64,000 bases of DNA from Palleronia aestuarii (GCF_003253995.1 NZ_QKZL01000001.1:124001-188000); one strand, 5' to 3'. Positions 17,983 through 27,196 are shown, counted from the stretch's first letter. The notes: generated from the sequence alone by a model not told the origin. Made by a program: numbers and translations.

Positions 17983-18196
17983 GACGCCGCCCGCTCCCCA
18001 ACGTGATTGACGCGTTTTCTTGGATCACGATGGCGGCAAAGTCAAACGGAGGCCGGACATGCGTCGTTGAATAGATGTGAAGAAATATCCTATCGACCTT
18101 GTAGCCGGAATGTCGCGTCCGTTTTGCGAAGCGAAGGCAGATCGCCGCGCTCGGGAGGAGGACGACGACCGGGGACAGGGCTTCGAGGAGCGCAGG

Positions 18197-19057
18197 ATGA
18201 GAAACGGCATCATGATCACGCAGACGGACCGGGACGCACTGGCAGGCCATCCCCTCCATGCGATCACGCCTCCCGGCGGACCCTACCGGTTCGGCCTCTT
18301 CCACCATGACCGGCTGACCACGAAGGGCATCTACCGCGAGGCCAAGTCGGTCGCCAAACTAGCCGTCCGGCCGCGGAACGATCCCAGGAAATTCCTCATC
18401 TTCTGTCGGCCACGCTCGGGATCCTCGCTCCTGAACGACCTTCTCAATCAGGTCGAGGGTGTCCTTTGCGCGGGCGAGATGCTGCATTATGCGGTGGTGG
18501 CGCCCGTTGCTTATCTGGATCGGTGCGCGCGCACCCTGCCGGGATCGGCCTTCGGCGCCAAGCTCCTCACCTATCAGATGCTGGAAATCCAGCGGGTGCG
18601 CGATCCGCTTCGGCTCTTCCAGCGATTCGTGAGCTGCGGTTTCAGCCTGATCCACCTGCGGCGGGATACGTTCGACCAGACGCTGTCGCTCGCCACGAGC
18701 TTCGAGACGCGGGATTTCCAGGCCCGGCCCAAACCGGAACGCAAGCCCGTCCCGAGCTTTCCGCTGGATCGCGATGCGTTCCTCCACATGCTGCGGTGGA
18801 ACGCGGCCACCCTCGATTTCGAGGACAGGCTGATGTCGCACTTCCCGCATCTGACGATCGAGTACGAGACGGGATTGAAGCGATCGGACGACCACCAGGC
18901 GACGATCGACCGGGTCTGCGACTATATCGGTATCTCGAGCTCTCCCGTCTCGGCGCAGCGCAAGCGTGTTTCGGGTGGCAAGCCGCTGGTCTCGAATGTC
19001 GAAGAGCTAAGGGAAGCCGCACTCTCCCTCCGTCCGGACTTCGCGCCGACCGTCTGA
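18197..19057 (+). CDS. Sulfotransferase-like protein (Stf0 type)
   Basis: A predicted cytosolic protein of 286 residues. The P-loop-like PAPS 5'-phosphate-binding motif FCRPRSGSSLLNDLL lies near residue 70, and a second conserved block LIHLRRDTFDQTLSLA near 155-170 fits the 3'-phosphate-binding region of Stf0-family enzymes. The substrate cannot be predicted; glycans or lipids are the usual acceptors. Start: the ATG at 18197 has GAGGAG six bases upstream; the frame is open further upstream but has no supporting site. Neighbours (scoAB, topA) are unrelated, so it is probably its own transcription unit. Confidence 0.75.
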   Translation: MRNGIMITQTDRDALAGHPLHAITPPGGPYRFGLFHHDRLTTKGIYREAKSVAKLAVRPRNDPRKFLIFCRPRSGSSLLNDLLNQVEGVLCAGEMLHYAVVAPVAYLDRCARTLPGSAFGAKLLTYQMLEIQRVRDPLRLFQRFVSCGFSLIHLRRDTFDQTLSLATSFETRDFQARPKPERKPVPSFPLDRDAFLHMLRWNAATLDFEDRLMSHFPHLTIEYETGLKRSDDHQATIDRVCDYIGISSSPVSAQRKRVSGGKPLVSNVEELREAALSLRPDFAPTV

Positions 19058-19103
19058 TCCTCCCGCTCCGGGGCCGTGCCCTCAGCACCCGACCGGGTGC
19101 GGA

Positions 19104-21851
19104 TCAGCCGCTCTCGCCCTTCACGGTCTTCGGTTTCGCCTTCTTCGCGGATGCAGCCTTCTTCGGCGCGGCTTTCTTCTTCGGGGCGGCGTCCTTTTTC
19201 GGTGCCGCCTTCTTCGTCTTCTTACCCGATTTCGCGGCGCGCTCGGCGATCAGTTCCACGGCCATCGCCATCGTCACGGCCTCCGGCTCCGTCCCTTTCG
19301 GGATCGTCGCGTTGATCTTGTCCCATTTGACGTAAGGCCCGTAGCGGCCCTCCATCACGTTCACCGGGCCGCCGCTCTCGGGGTGCTCCCCGAGCTCGCG
19401 CAGCGGTTTCGCCGCCTGGCCGCGACCGCCGCGGGAGGCGGCCTTCTGCGCCAGAAGCTCCACCGCGCGGTTCATGCCGATCTCGAACACGTCCGCAAGC
19501 TCGGGCAGGGGCGCGGTCTTGCCTCCGCGCGCGGCCGGATCATCGTTGTGCTTGAGATAGGGGCCATAGCGCCCGATCGTCGCCCAGACCTTCACCCCGT
19601 CCTCGGGATGCGTCCCGACCTCGCGCGGCAGGTTCAGGAGCATCAGCGCCTTCTGCAGGTCGACGTCCTCGGGCGGCCAATCGCGCGGCAGGGATTGCCG
19701 CGGCGGCTTCTTCACCTCCTCGGTCACCTCGCCCCGCTGGACATAGGGGCCGAAGCGCCCGTCGTGGAGCCAGATGGGGTCTCCCTGATCTTCGCCGAGA
19801 AGCTTGCCCTCGGGCGGAATGGCCGGCGCGGCCTCGCCCTCGACCGGCGGACCGAAGGGGCGGGTGAAGCGGCATTCGGGGTAGTTCGAGCACCCGATGA
19901 AGGCGCCGCCCGACCGCGCGGTCCGCATCGAAAGCCGGCCCTCGCCGCAATTGGGGCAGAGCCGCGGGTCGGACCCGTCCTCCTTCGGCGGGAAGAGATG
20001 CGGCTCGAGCACCTCGTTGATCTTCTCGAGCACTTCCGTGATCCGCAACTCGGAGGTCTCCGCGATGGCAGCGGAGAAGTCGCGCCAGAAGCGGTCGAGC
20101 ACGTCCTTCCATTCCCGATCACCCGCACTCACGTGGTCGAGCTGGTCCTCCAGATCGGCGGTGAAGTCGTATTCGACGTAGCGGCGGAAGTAATTGGCGA
20201 GGAACGCGGTCACGAGCCGTCCCTTGTCCTCCGGAATTAGGCGGTTCGCATCCTTGCGGACGTATTCCCGGTCCTGGATCGTCGTGACGATGGAGGCGTA
20301 GGTGGAAGGCCGTCCGATGCCGAGCTCCTCCATCCGCTTGACGAGCGTGGCCTCGGTATAGCGGGGCGGCGGCTGCGTGTGGTGCTGCAGGCCCAGGACC
20401 GCGCCGTTCTTCGCGAGGATCGCCGCGCCGTTCTTCCGCATCCCCGCCGAAGGGGCGTCGTCCACGACGTCGTCGGATTTCCCGGCTTTCGCGAATTCCT
20501 CGACCATCGGCGTTTTCGCGAAGGGAGCGGCGTCGCCTTTTGCGATTTGCGGCAGGCGCTTGTCGTCATCCTCCGCAGGTTCGTCGCGTCCTTCCTCGTA
20601 GACTTTCAGGAAGCCGTCGAAAAGCACGACCTGTCCCGTGGCGCGCAGCACGACCTCACCGTCGGCATCGCCGATCTCGACCGTGGTGCGTTCGAGCCGC
20701 GCGGCCTCCATCTGGCTCGCGAGCGTGCGTTTCCAGATCAGATCGTAGAGCTTGCGCTGGTCGCCGTCGCGGATCCCGAGCGCATCGGCATCCTTGGTCA
20801 TGTCCGTGGGCCGCACGCATTCGTGGGCTTCCTGCGCGTTCTTGGCCTTGTTCTTGTAAATGCGCGGCTCGGAGGGCACGTACTCGCCGCCGAAACGGTC
20901 CTTGATCGCGTCCCGCGCACCCGTCACGGCCTCGGGCGCCATGTCGATTCCGTCGGTCCGCATGTAGGTGATATAGCCCGCCTCGTAGAGCCGCTGCGCG
21001 GTGCCCATAGTGGCGCGCGCGCCCATGCCGAACTTGCGGCTCGCCTCCTGCTGGAGGGTCGAGGTCATGAAGGGCGGGGAGGGATTGCGGGTGCCGGGTT
21101 TCGCCTCGACGGAAAGAACGCTGAGCGCACGGGAGGCCACGGCCTGCACGGCCATTTCCGCCTGCGTCTCGTTCTCGAAGGAGAACCGGTCGAGCTTCTT
21201 GCCCGAGAGGGTCGTGAGACGCGCCTCGTATTCCTGTCCGCGCGGCGTCGCGAGCCGCGCCTTGACCGACCAGTATTCGCGCGGCCGGAACGCCTCGATC
21301 TCCATTTCCCGCTCGACGATGAGGCGCAGGCAGACGGACTGCACCCGGCCCGCGGATTTCGCACCGGGCAGCTTGCGCCAGAGCACGGGCGAGAGGTTGA
21401 AGCCCACGAGATAGTCGAGCGCGCGACGCGCGAGGTAGGCCTCGACGAGCGGCGCATCGACCTGACGGGGCGATTTCATTGCTTCCGTGACCGCGGACTT
21501 GGTGATCGCGTTGAAGACCACGCGGCTGACGGCAGTGTCCTTCTTGATCGCCTTCCGCTTCCTCAAGGCCTCCTCGAGATGCCAGGAGATCGCCTCGCCC
21601 TCGCGATCGGGGTCGGTGGCGAGGATGAGGGCGTTGTCGGACGCGAGCGCGTCGGCGATCGCCTTCACGTGCTTCCGGGAATCGGTGGCGATCTCCCATT
21701 TCATGTCGAAACCGTTCTCCGGATCGACGGAGCCGTCCTTCGGAGGGAGGTCGCGGACATGGCCGTAGGATGCAAGGACGGTATAACCCGGGCCGAGATA
21801 CTTGTTGATTGTCTTCGCCTTGGCAGGCGATTCGACGACGACGACCGGCAT
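19104..21851 (-). CDS. topA: DNA topoisomerase I
   Basis: A type IA topoisomerase of 915 residues that relaxes negative supercoils. The N-terminal Toprim domain begins PVVVVESPAKAKTINKYL. The catalytic Tyr is in AGYITYMRTDGIDM, near residue 297. A C4 zinc ribbon (CPNCGEG...CSNYPEC) and several C-terminal repeats with RFGPYVQ or RYGPYLK follow. The last 40 residues are a Lys/Ala-rich tail built from PKK repeats, common in high-GC bacteria and likely a DNA-binding tail. The ATG at 21851 has AAGGG six bases upstream, better than the ATG at 21857. It follows dprA on the same strand, the usual order in alphaproteobacteria. Confidence 0.97.
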   Translation of the reverse strand: MPVVVVESPAKAKTINKYLGPGYTVLASYGHVRDLPPKDGSVDPENGFDMKWEIATDSRKHVKAIADALASDNALILATDPDREGEAISWHLEEALRKRKAIKKDTAVSRVVFNAITKSAVTEAMKSPRQVDAPLVEAYLARRALDYLVGFNLSPVLWRKLPGAKSAGRVQSVCLRLIVEREMEIEAFRPREYWSVKARLATPRGQEYEARLTTLSGKKLDRFSFENETQAEMAVQAVASRALSVLSVEAKPGTRNPSPPFMTSTLQQEASRKFGMGARATMGTAQRLYEAGYITYMRTDGIDMAPEAVTGARDAIKDRFGGEYVPSEPRIYKNKAKNAQEAHECVRPTDMTKDADALGIRDGDQRKLYDLIWKRTLASQMEAARLERTTVEIGDADGEVVLRATGQVVLFDGFLKVYEEGRDEPAEDDDKRLPQIAKGDAAPFAKTPMVEEFAKAGKSDDVVDDAPSAGMRKNGAAILAKNGAVLGLQHHTQPPPRYTEATLVKRMEELGIGRPSTYASIVTTIQDREYVRKDANRLIPEDKGRLVTAFLANYFRRYVEYDFTADLEDQLDHVSAGDREWKDVLDRFWRDFSAAIAETSELRITEVLEKINEVLEPHLFPPKEDGSDPRLCPNCGEGRLSMRTARSGGAFIGCSNYPECRFTRPFGPPVEGEAAPAIPPEGKLLGEDQGDPIWLHDGRFGPYVQRGEVTEEVKKPPRQSLPRDWPPEDVDLQKALMLLNLPREVGTHPEDGVKVWATIGRYGPYLKHNDDPAARGGKTAPLPELADVFEIGMNRAVELLAQKAASRGGRGQAAKPLRELGEHPESGGPVNVMEGRYGPYVKWDKINATIPKGTEPEAVTMAMAVELIAERAAKSGKKTKKAAPKKDAAPKKKAAPKKAASAKKAKPKTVKGESG

Positions 21852-21941
21852 GTGCATCCCTTCGGCTGACTGGGGTGGGCGCGCGGCGCTAGATGTGGGG
21901 TCTGCCCCTGCCTTGTCAATCCGATGACGGATCGGCGGTAC

Positions 21942-23120
21942 TCAGCGTTCGCTCGGGGGCCGGCAGAGGAAGCCGCCAGGTTGACGGGTCAGCTTTCCGT
22001 CGAGCTCGAGGGTGACGATCTCGGCCGCGACACGTGCGGCCGGTCCGCCGAGGTCCCGGATCAGCTCGTCCTCCGCGGTCGGCGAGGGGCCAAGCCGCTC
22101 TAGGATCAAGGCATGCAGATCGGCCGTCCCGCGCAGGTCGCGCGTCGGTCGCGCCTTCTTCTCCGCCCCGGGCTCCGGCGTGCGATCGGCGGGCTTCGGT
22201 GCGGGTTGCAGATCGACGACCTCGAGAACATCGCGCACGCCGCGGATCAGAACCGCGCCGTCGCGGATCAGGCTGTTGTTGCCGGCTGCGCGCGCGTCGA
22301 AGGGATGGCCCGGCACGGCGAGCACCTCGCGCCCCTGTTCGAGCGCCATGCGCGCGGTGATGAGGCTGCCCGACTTCGCCGCGGCTTCGATCACCACGAC
22401 CGCCCGCGCGAGGCCGGAGACGATCCGGTTGCGCCGCGGGAAATGTCGGGCTTGCGGCTGCATGCCGACGGGCTGCTCGGAGACGAGGAGACCGCGCTCG
22501 CCGATCTCCTGCGCGAGGACCGCATTCTCGGCGGGGTAGACGACGTCGATCCCTCCCGCCATGACGGCAATGGTCCCGGTCGCGAGGCTCGCGGTATGGA
22601 CGGCGGCGTCGATGCCGCGGGCGAGCCCCGAAACCGTCATCGCGCCTGCTTCGCCCAGTCCGGACGCGAGCGTCCGGGCCATGCGCAGACCGAGCGAGGA
22701 AGCGTTCCGCGCACCGACAAGTGCCACCGGGGGATGTGCGAGAAGGTCGGCATCGCCCCTGACCCAAAGAAGCGGCGGCGGATCGGGGATCGCGGCGAGG
22801 AGAGGGGGATAGTCCGGTGCGCCGATCGCCACGAGCCGGGCTCCCGCGAGGCGACCGCGCCGGATTTCGTTTTCGGCGATCGGGGCCGGGCAGGGGGAAT
22901 AGGCGACTGCACCCGCGGAACGCGCGATGTCGGGAAGCGCCTCGAGCGCCGCCGGAGCGGAGCCGAACTCGTTCAGGAGGCGGTAGAATGTGGAGATGCC
23001 GACGCGGCGGGAGCGCAAGAGACGGAGCCAGACCAGCCACTCTTCCTCAGAGTGAGGGGGGGTGAGGGGGGTGAGGGAAGGGGATAACTCCAAGGCCAAC
23101 CTGTCTCCGTCCTCTTGCAC
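21942..23120 (-). CDS. dprA: DprA, DNA-processing chain protein
   Basis: DprA loads RecA on incoming single-stranded DNA in transformation and, in Rhodobacter, in gene transfer agent uptake. The N-terminal region holds the SAM-like domain (EEEWLVWLRLLRSRRVG). The Rossmann-like core shows VGARNASSLGLRMA, SGLARGIDAAVHTASL, VMAGGIDVVYPAEN and KSGSLITARMALEQGR. The C terminus (about 310-385) is a winged-helix domain. The start is uncertain. A GTG at 23120 begins the longest frame, but an AGGAGG sequence overlaps it. The in-frame TTG at 23099 has GGAG five bases upstream and may be used. Codons 14-22 are a poly-C tract. Confidence 0.93.
   Translation of the reverse strand: MQEDGDRLALELSPSLTPLTPPHSEEEWLVWLRLLRSRRVGISTFYRLLNEFGSAPAALEALPDIARSAGAVAYSPCPAPIAENEIRRGRLAGARLVAIGAPDYPPLLAAIPDPPPLLWVRGDADLLAHPPVALVGARNASSLGLRMARTLASGLGEAGAMTVSGLARGIDAAVHTASLATGTIAVMAGGIDVVYPAENAVLAQEIGERGLLVSEQPVGMQPQARHFPRRNRIVSGLARAVVVIEAAAKSGSLITARMALEQGREVLAVPGHPFDARAAGNNSLIRDGAVLIRGVRDVLEVVDLQPAPKPADRTPEPGAEKKARPTRDLRGTADLHALILERLGPSPTAEDELIRDLGGPAARVAAEIVTLELDGKLTRQPGGFLCRPPSER
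23051..23083 (+). repeat. G-quadruplex motif / homopolymer tract inside dprA
   Basis: On the plus strand four runs of G (seven, six, three and four) are separated by TGA, TGA and AA, which fits the G3+ N1-7 quadruplex pattern. On the dprA coding strand this is C-rich and encodes SLTPLTPPHS. The repeat unit is roughly GTGAGGGGGG. Runs of six and seven identical bases are prone to slippage, which would shift the dprA frame. Confidence 0.75.
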
Positions 23121-23142
23121 CTCCTAGTTGTGCAGGCGAATC

Positions 23143-23157
23143 TTAACAGGTGATGAA
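23143..23157 (-). promoter_or_regulatory. CtrA-like site upstream of dprA
   Basis: On the minus strand the sequence is TTCA-N7-TTAA, seven of eight matches to the CtrA consensus TTAA-N7-TTAA. It lies 23 bp upstream of the GTG at 23120, where it would overlap a promoter. CtrA control of dprA is known in Rhodobacter capsulatus; here it is inferred from the site alone. Confidence 0.4.
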
Positions 23158-23215
23158 CAAAACCTTCGGTTGATCGCGAATCCGGAAAATTAGCATCGAA
23201 TTCGACAGAAACGTT

Positions 23216-24640
23216 TCATCCCTTGGCCGATCCACCCACCGTGAGGCCCCCGATCAGCAGGGTCGGCTGCCCGACGCCCACCGGAACCCACTGACCCGCC
23301 TTCCCGCAATTGCCGATTCCCGGGTCGAGTGCCATGTCGTCGCCGATCGCGCGAATCTTGCTCAAAGCCGTCGCACCATCTCCGATGAGCGTCGCGCCTT
23401 TCACGGGCGCACCGACCCTGCCGTTCTTCACGCGGTAGGCCTCGGTGCAGGAAAAGACGAACTTTCCGTTCGTGATGTCGACCTGCCCGCCGCCGAATCC
23501 CACGGCGTAGATCCCGTCGGAGAGATCGGCGACGATATCCTGCGGATCGGTATTTCCCCCGAGCATGTAGGTGTTCGTCATCCGCGGCATCGGCGGATGC
23601 GCATAGCTTTGCCGCCGTCCGTTGCCGGTGGGGGCCACGCCCATCAGGCGGGCATTCTGCCGGTCCTGCATGTACCCCACAAGGACGCCGTCCTCGATCA
23701 GTACGTTTCGGGCCGAGGGCGTGCCCTCGTCGTCCACGGTGAGCGAGCCGCGGCGGTCGGGCAGGGTGCCGTCGTCGAGCACGGTGACGCCCGGTGCGGC
23801 GATCCGCTGTCCCATCAGGCCCGCGAATGCGGAGCTTTTCTTTCTGTTGAAATCGCCCTCGAGCCCATGTCCGATCGCCTCGTGCAGCAGGATGCCGGGC
23901 CAGCCAGGGCCGAGCACCACGTCCATCACGCCCGCGGGCGCAGGTTCCGCGACGAGGTTGACGAGCGCGATCCGCAACGCCTCGCGCGTGACGCCCTCCC
24001 AATGGTCGCGCGTCATCAGCGCCTCGAGCCCGCTGCGGCCGCCGCCGCCCATGCCGCCTTGCTCCCGACGCCCGTTCTCCTCGACGATGACGCTGACATG
24101 GAGCCGCGTCATCGGTCGGACGTCGCGGACGCTCTGCCCGTCGGGACGCAGGATTTCGACCTCCTGGAGCGAGGCCGCGATCGAAGCGGAGACCTGTACC
24201 ACGCGCGGATCGAGCCCGCGGGCGAAGGCATCGATCTCGCGCAGAGTGTCGAGCTTCATGGCGAACGGCGCGGCCGCGATCGGATCGGCATCGGTATAGA
24301 GTCGCCGATTCGTCCCACCGGGCGGCGGTGCCATCGTCCCGCCGCCATCGCCCACGGCGAGCCTGGCGGTCTCCACCGCGCGGCGCAGCGCCTGCTCGCT
24401 CATCTCCGTCGAATGGGCATACCCGGCCGTCTCTCCGCGAACCGCGCGGAGCCCGAATCCCTCCGAGGCGTCGTAGCTCGCGGTCTTCACGCGCCCGTCG
24501 TCGAACAGCAGCATCTCCGAGCGCCGGCGCTCGAGGAAGAGCTCACCGTCATCGGCGCCGTCGGTCGCCTGCCGCAACAGCGCGAGGGCGACCCCTTCGT
24601 CGATCGACTCTCCAAGGGGGCGGAATGGCGCATCGGTCAT
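23216..24640 (-). CDS. tldD: TldD, modulator-of-gyrase metalloprotease subunit
   Basis: A 474-residue protein of the TldD/PmbA family. The zinc-binding HExxxH motif is HEAIGH at 253-258, in GWPGILLHEAIGHGLEGDF. The C-terminal part has the family's GGNTDPQDIV and ATALSKIRAIGDD segments. TldD with TldE degrades or trims small peptides such as microcin precursors and CcdA antitoxin; no tldE is in this window. It is divergent from coxB, with 180 bp between them that should hold both promoters. Confidence 0.95.
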   Translation of the reverse strand: MTDAPFRPLGESIDEGVALALLRQATDGADDGELFLERRRSEMLLFDDGRVKTASYDASEGFGLRAVRGETAGYAHSTEMSEQALRRAVETARLAVGDGGGTMAPPPGGTNRRLYTDADPIAAAPFAMKLDTLREIDAFARGLDPRVVQVSASIAASLQEVEILRPDGQSVRDVRPMTRLHVSVIVEENGRREQGGMGGGGRSGLEALMTRDHWEGVTREALRIALVNLVAEPAPAGVMDVVLGPGWPGILLHEAIGHGLEGDFNRKKSSAFAGLMGQRIAAPGVTVLDDGTLPDRRGSLTVDDEGTPSARNVLIEDGVLVGYMQDRQNARLMGVAPTGNGRRQSYAHPPMPRMTNTYMLGGNTDPQDIVADLSDGIYAVGFGGGQVDITNGKFVFSCTEAYRVKNGRVGAPVKGATLIGDGATALSKIRAIGDDMALDPGIGNCGKAGQWVPVGVGQPTLLIGGLTVGGSAKG

Positions 24641-24820
24641 GGACGATCCTGTTGTTCGAGATGGGATGCACGGGCTCGGGTGGCCGATTGCCGCAATGCC
24701 GTGACTTGTTTAACGGGGTTCAATATGGTTTGAAGCGCCCAGATCTCAACGGGCTGTTCCGGGCGGACCGCCCCGCGCGGGGAGGAGCCCTGCCCAACGC
24801 AACCCAGACAGGACAGCGAG

Positions 24821-26014
24821 ATGCGCCATCCCTTCCTCTTGACCGCCGCAGCAATCCTCTCCGCCGGTGCCGTGCAGGCCCAGGACGCGCTGGACGGATT
24901 GCCGATCATCGGCAAGCCGGAACACGGCGGAATCGGGTTTCAACCCGCCGTCACGGGCATCGCGGACGATGTTCACTGGCTCGACGGGATGGTGCTCGTC
25001 ATCATCACCGTCATCACGCTCTTCGTCGTTGCGCTCCTGGCCTACGTCGCGGTGCGCTTCAACTCGAAGCGGGGCCATGAGCCGAAGAGCTTCACCCACA
25101 ACACGCCGGTGGAGATCGCCTGGACACTTATCCCGATCGTGATTCTGGTCTTCATCGGTGCCTTCTCGCTCCCCATTCTCTTCAATCAGCAGGAAATTCC
25201 CGAAGGCGAGGTGACGATCAAGGCGACCGGCTACCAGTGGTACTGGGGCTACGAATACGTCGACCACGATTTCGCCTTCGACAGCTACATGATCGGCTCT
25301 CCGGCGACGGGCGGCGACAACCGCCTGAACGACGAAGTTCGGATGCAGCTGCAGGAGGCGGGCTACACGGAGGACGAGTTCAAGCTCGCCACCGACACCG
25401 CCATGGTCGTGCCGGTCGACACGGTGGTCGTTCTGCAGGTGACCGGCGCCGACGTGATCCATTCCTGGACGATCCCCGCATTCGGCGTGAAGCAGGACGC
25501 GGTTCCCGGACGCCTGGCCGAACTCTGGTTCGAGGCGGACGAGGAGGGGGTCTATTTCGGCCAGTGCTCCGAGCTTTGCGGGATCGCCCATGCCTTCATG
25601 CCGATCACGGTCAAGGTCGTGAGCCAGGACGCCTACGAGGCATGGCTCGACGGGGCGATCGAGGAATATGGCGGAACGCCGCGCGACGCCAGCATGGCTC
25701 AGCAGGCCGATGGTTCCGAGGGCGCGGTCGCCGCAAGCACCGAGGAGACCGCGGTCGAGACCGAGGATACGCCGATCGAGATGGAATCCGAGGCCGCCTC
25801 GACCAACGAGGGCCCCGAGAACTCCGCGCAGGAAGAGTATCTGACCGGCGATGAGAACGCTCCTGCCCCCGAAAGTGAGGGCGACGGCGATGCCGCGATG
25901 CAGGACGATGCGTCGGAGGACAGCGCCGGGGCGCAGGGTGAAAGCGACGCCTCCGAGCGCGCGCCGGCGGCCGTTCTGGTCGACGAGGGCGCGGAGGACG
26001 CGGCGCAGCAATAG
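24821..26014 (+). CDS. coxB: Cytochrome c oxidase subunit II with a long acidic C-terminal tail
   Basis: Subunit II of the aa3-type oxidase, which receives electrons from cytochrome c. It has a signal peptide (cleavage near QAQD, residue 20), two membrane helices (about 54-78 and 97-117), and a periplasmic cupredoxin domain with WYWGYEY near 140-146. The CuA ligands are H214, C249, E251, C253, H257 and M260. Residues 281-397 are an unusual extension dominated by Glu, Asp, Ala and Ser, not found in ordinary CoxB (about 280-300 residues). It is the first gene of the oxidase assembly string; subunit I is not in the window. Start: the ATG at 24821 follows AGGACAGCGAG. Confidence 0.96.
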   Translation: MRHPFLLTAAAILSAGAVQAQDALDGLPIIGKPEHGGIGFQPAVTGIADDVHWLDGMVLVIITVITLFVVALLAYVAVRFNSKRGHEPKSFTHNTPVEIAWTLIPIVILVFIGAFSLPILFNQQEIPEGEVTIKATGYQWYWGYEYVDHDFAFDSYMIGSPATGGDNRLNDEVRMQLQEAGYTEDEFKLATDTAMVVPVDTVVVLQVTGADVIHSWTIPAFGVKQDAVPGRLAELWFEADEEGVYFGQCSELCGIAHAFMPITVKVVSQDAYEAWLDGAIEEYGGTPRDASMAQQADGSEGAVAASTEETAVETEDTPIEMESEAASTNEGPENSAQEEYLTGDENAPAPESEGDGDAAMQDDASEDSAGAQGESDASERAPAAVLVDEGAEDAAQQ

Positions 26015-26018
26015 AGGA

Positions 26019-26041
26019 CCGGCAGAGCGACTTTCTGCCGG
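26019..26041 (+). terminator. Hairpin between coxB and ctaB
   Basis: A stem of eight base pairs (CCGGCAGA / TCTGCCGG) with a seven-base loop, five bases after the coxB stop. There is no T-tract, so it is more likely an mRNA-processing or attenuating structure that sets coxB apart from the assembly genes than a full terminator. Confidence 0.45.
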
Positions 26042-26075
26042 GCCGGCTGGCGGCGAGACGTGAATCGGAGGAACG

Positions 26076-27002
26076 ATGACTGACGCGAGCGTGACCGACA
26101 ACGAATACGACGCCGAGTTCGGCGACTACTTCGCGCTGCTGAAGCCGCGGGTCATGACCCTCGTGGTGTTCACGGCTTTCGTCGGACTGCTTCTGGCTCC
26201 GGTCCAACTGCATCCGTTCGTCGGCTTCTGCGCGATCCTTTTCATCGCGGTGGGCGGCGGCGCATCGGGTGCGCTCAACATGTGGTGGGACGCCGACATC
26301 GATGCGGTCATGCGGCGGACCGCGCGTCGCCCGGTTCCCTCGGGCCGCGTGACCGGGAACGAAGCGCTGTCGATCGGCCTCGCGCTGTCGGGTTTCTCCG
26401 TGGTCATGCTGGGGCTCGCCACAAATTGGGCGGCCGCGGCGCTCCTCGCCTTCACCATCTTCTTCTACGTCGTGATCTATTCCATGTGGCTCAAGCGATC
26501 GACGCCGCAGAACATCGTGATCGGCGGCGCAGCGGGCGCCTTCCCTCCGGTCATCGGCTGGATGGCCGCGACGGGCAGCGTCGCGCTCGAACCGCTCCTC
26601 ATGTTCGCCCTGATCTTCCTATGGACGCCGCCGCATTTCTGGGCGCTCGCGCTCTTCATGCGCTCGGATTACGACGATGCGGGCGTGCCGATGCTGACGG
26701 TGACGCATGGCCGGCGTTCGACACGTCGACACATTCTCGTCTACAGCGTGATCCTCGCCATCTTCGCCGTCGCACTGGGCGCCACCGCGGCGGGCGGGCC
26801 CGTCTATATCGTGGCGGCGGCGGGATTGAACATCTGGCTGCTGAAAGGGGCGTGGGAGATCGCGCGGCGCGATGAGGCGATGGCGGAGCAAGACAGCTAC
26901 GCCGTCGAGAAAGCGTTCTTTAAGTTCTCGCTGCTGTACCTCTTCCTCCATTTCGGCGCGCTCCTCGTCGACGCGATCCTGCGCGGCGTGGGGCTGTTCT
27001 GA
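26076..27002 (+). CDS. ctaB: Heme O synthase (protoheme IX farnesyltransferase)
   Basis: A 308-residue UbiA-family inner-membrane enzyme that attaches a farnesyl group to heme B to give heme O, the precursor of heme A for cytochrome oxidase. The prenyl-diphosphate/Mg-binding motif is NMWWDADIDAVMRR with RRPVPSG after it (about residues 68-90). The second Asp-rich region is RSDYDDAGVPML. Seven to nine hydrophobic helices cover the rest. The start codon at 26076 has GGAGGAA seven bases upstream. Its stop overlaps the next start by one base. Confidence 0.96.
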   Translation: MTDASVTDNEYDAEFGDYFALLKPRVMTLVVFTAFVGLLLAPVQLHPFVGFCAILFIAVGGGASGALNMWWDADIDAVMRRTARRPVPSGRVTGNEALSIGLALSGFSVVMLGLATNWAAAALLAFTIFFYVVIYSMWLKRSTPQNIVIGGAAGAFPPVIGWMAATGSVALEPLLMFALIFLWTPPHFWALALFMRSDYDDAGVPMLTVTHGRRSTRRHILVYSVILAIFAVALGATAAGGPVYIVAAAGLNIWLLKGAWEIARRDEAMAEQDSYAVEKAFFKFSLLYLFLHFGALLVDAILRGVGLF

Positions 27003-27196
27003 TGGCGATCCAGGCTCTCCACGAACTCCACCGCCGCCGCCGGTCGCGCAATATCGGTGTCGGGCTCGTGCTCGTCGTCTTCATCGCGATCGTCTTCGGG
27101 CTCACCGTCGTGAAGGTGCGTCAGCTGGGCGCCGTACAGGGGTTCGATCACGTGGTGCGGCCGGAACTGTTGCCAGGGGAGAGTATCTCGCAATGA
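27002..27196 (+). CDS. Small membrane protein of the cox cluster (CoxF-like)
   Basis: A 64-residue protein: a basic N terminus (HELHRRRRSRN), one membrane helix (about 20-38) and a short C terminus. It sits between ctaB (one-base overlap) and ctaG (ATGA overlap), where Rhodobacterales and Paracoccus oxidase clusters carry a small protein of this kind. Its role in oxidase assembly is assumed from position only. Confidence 0.75.
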   Translation: MAIQALHELHRRRRSRNIGVGLVLVVFIAIVFGLTVVKVRQLGAVQGFDHVVRPELLPGESISQ

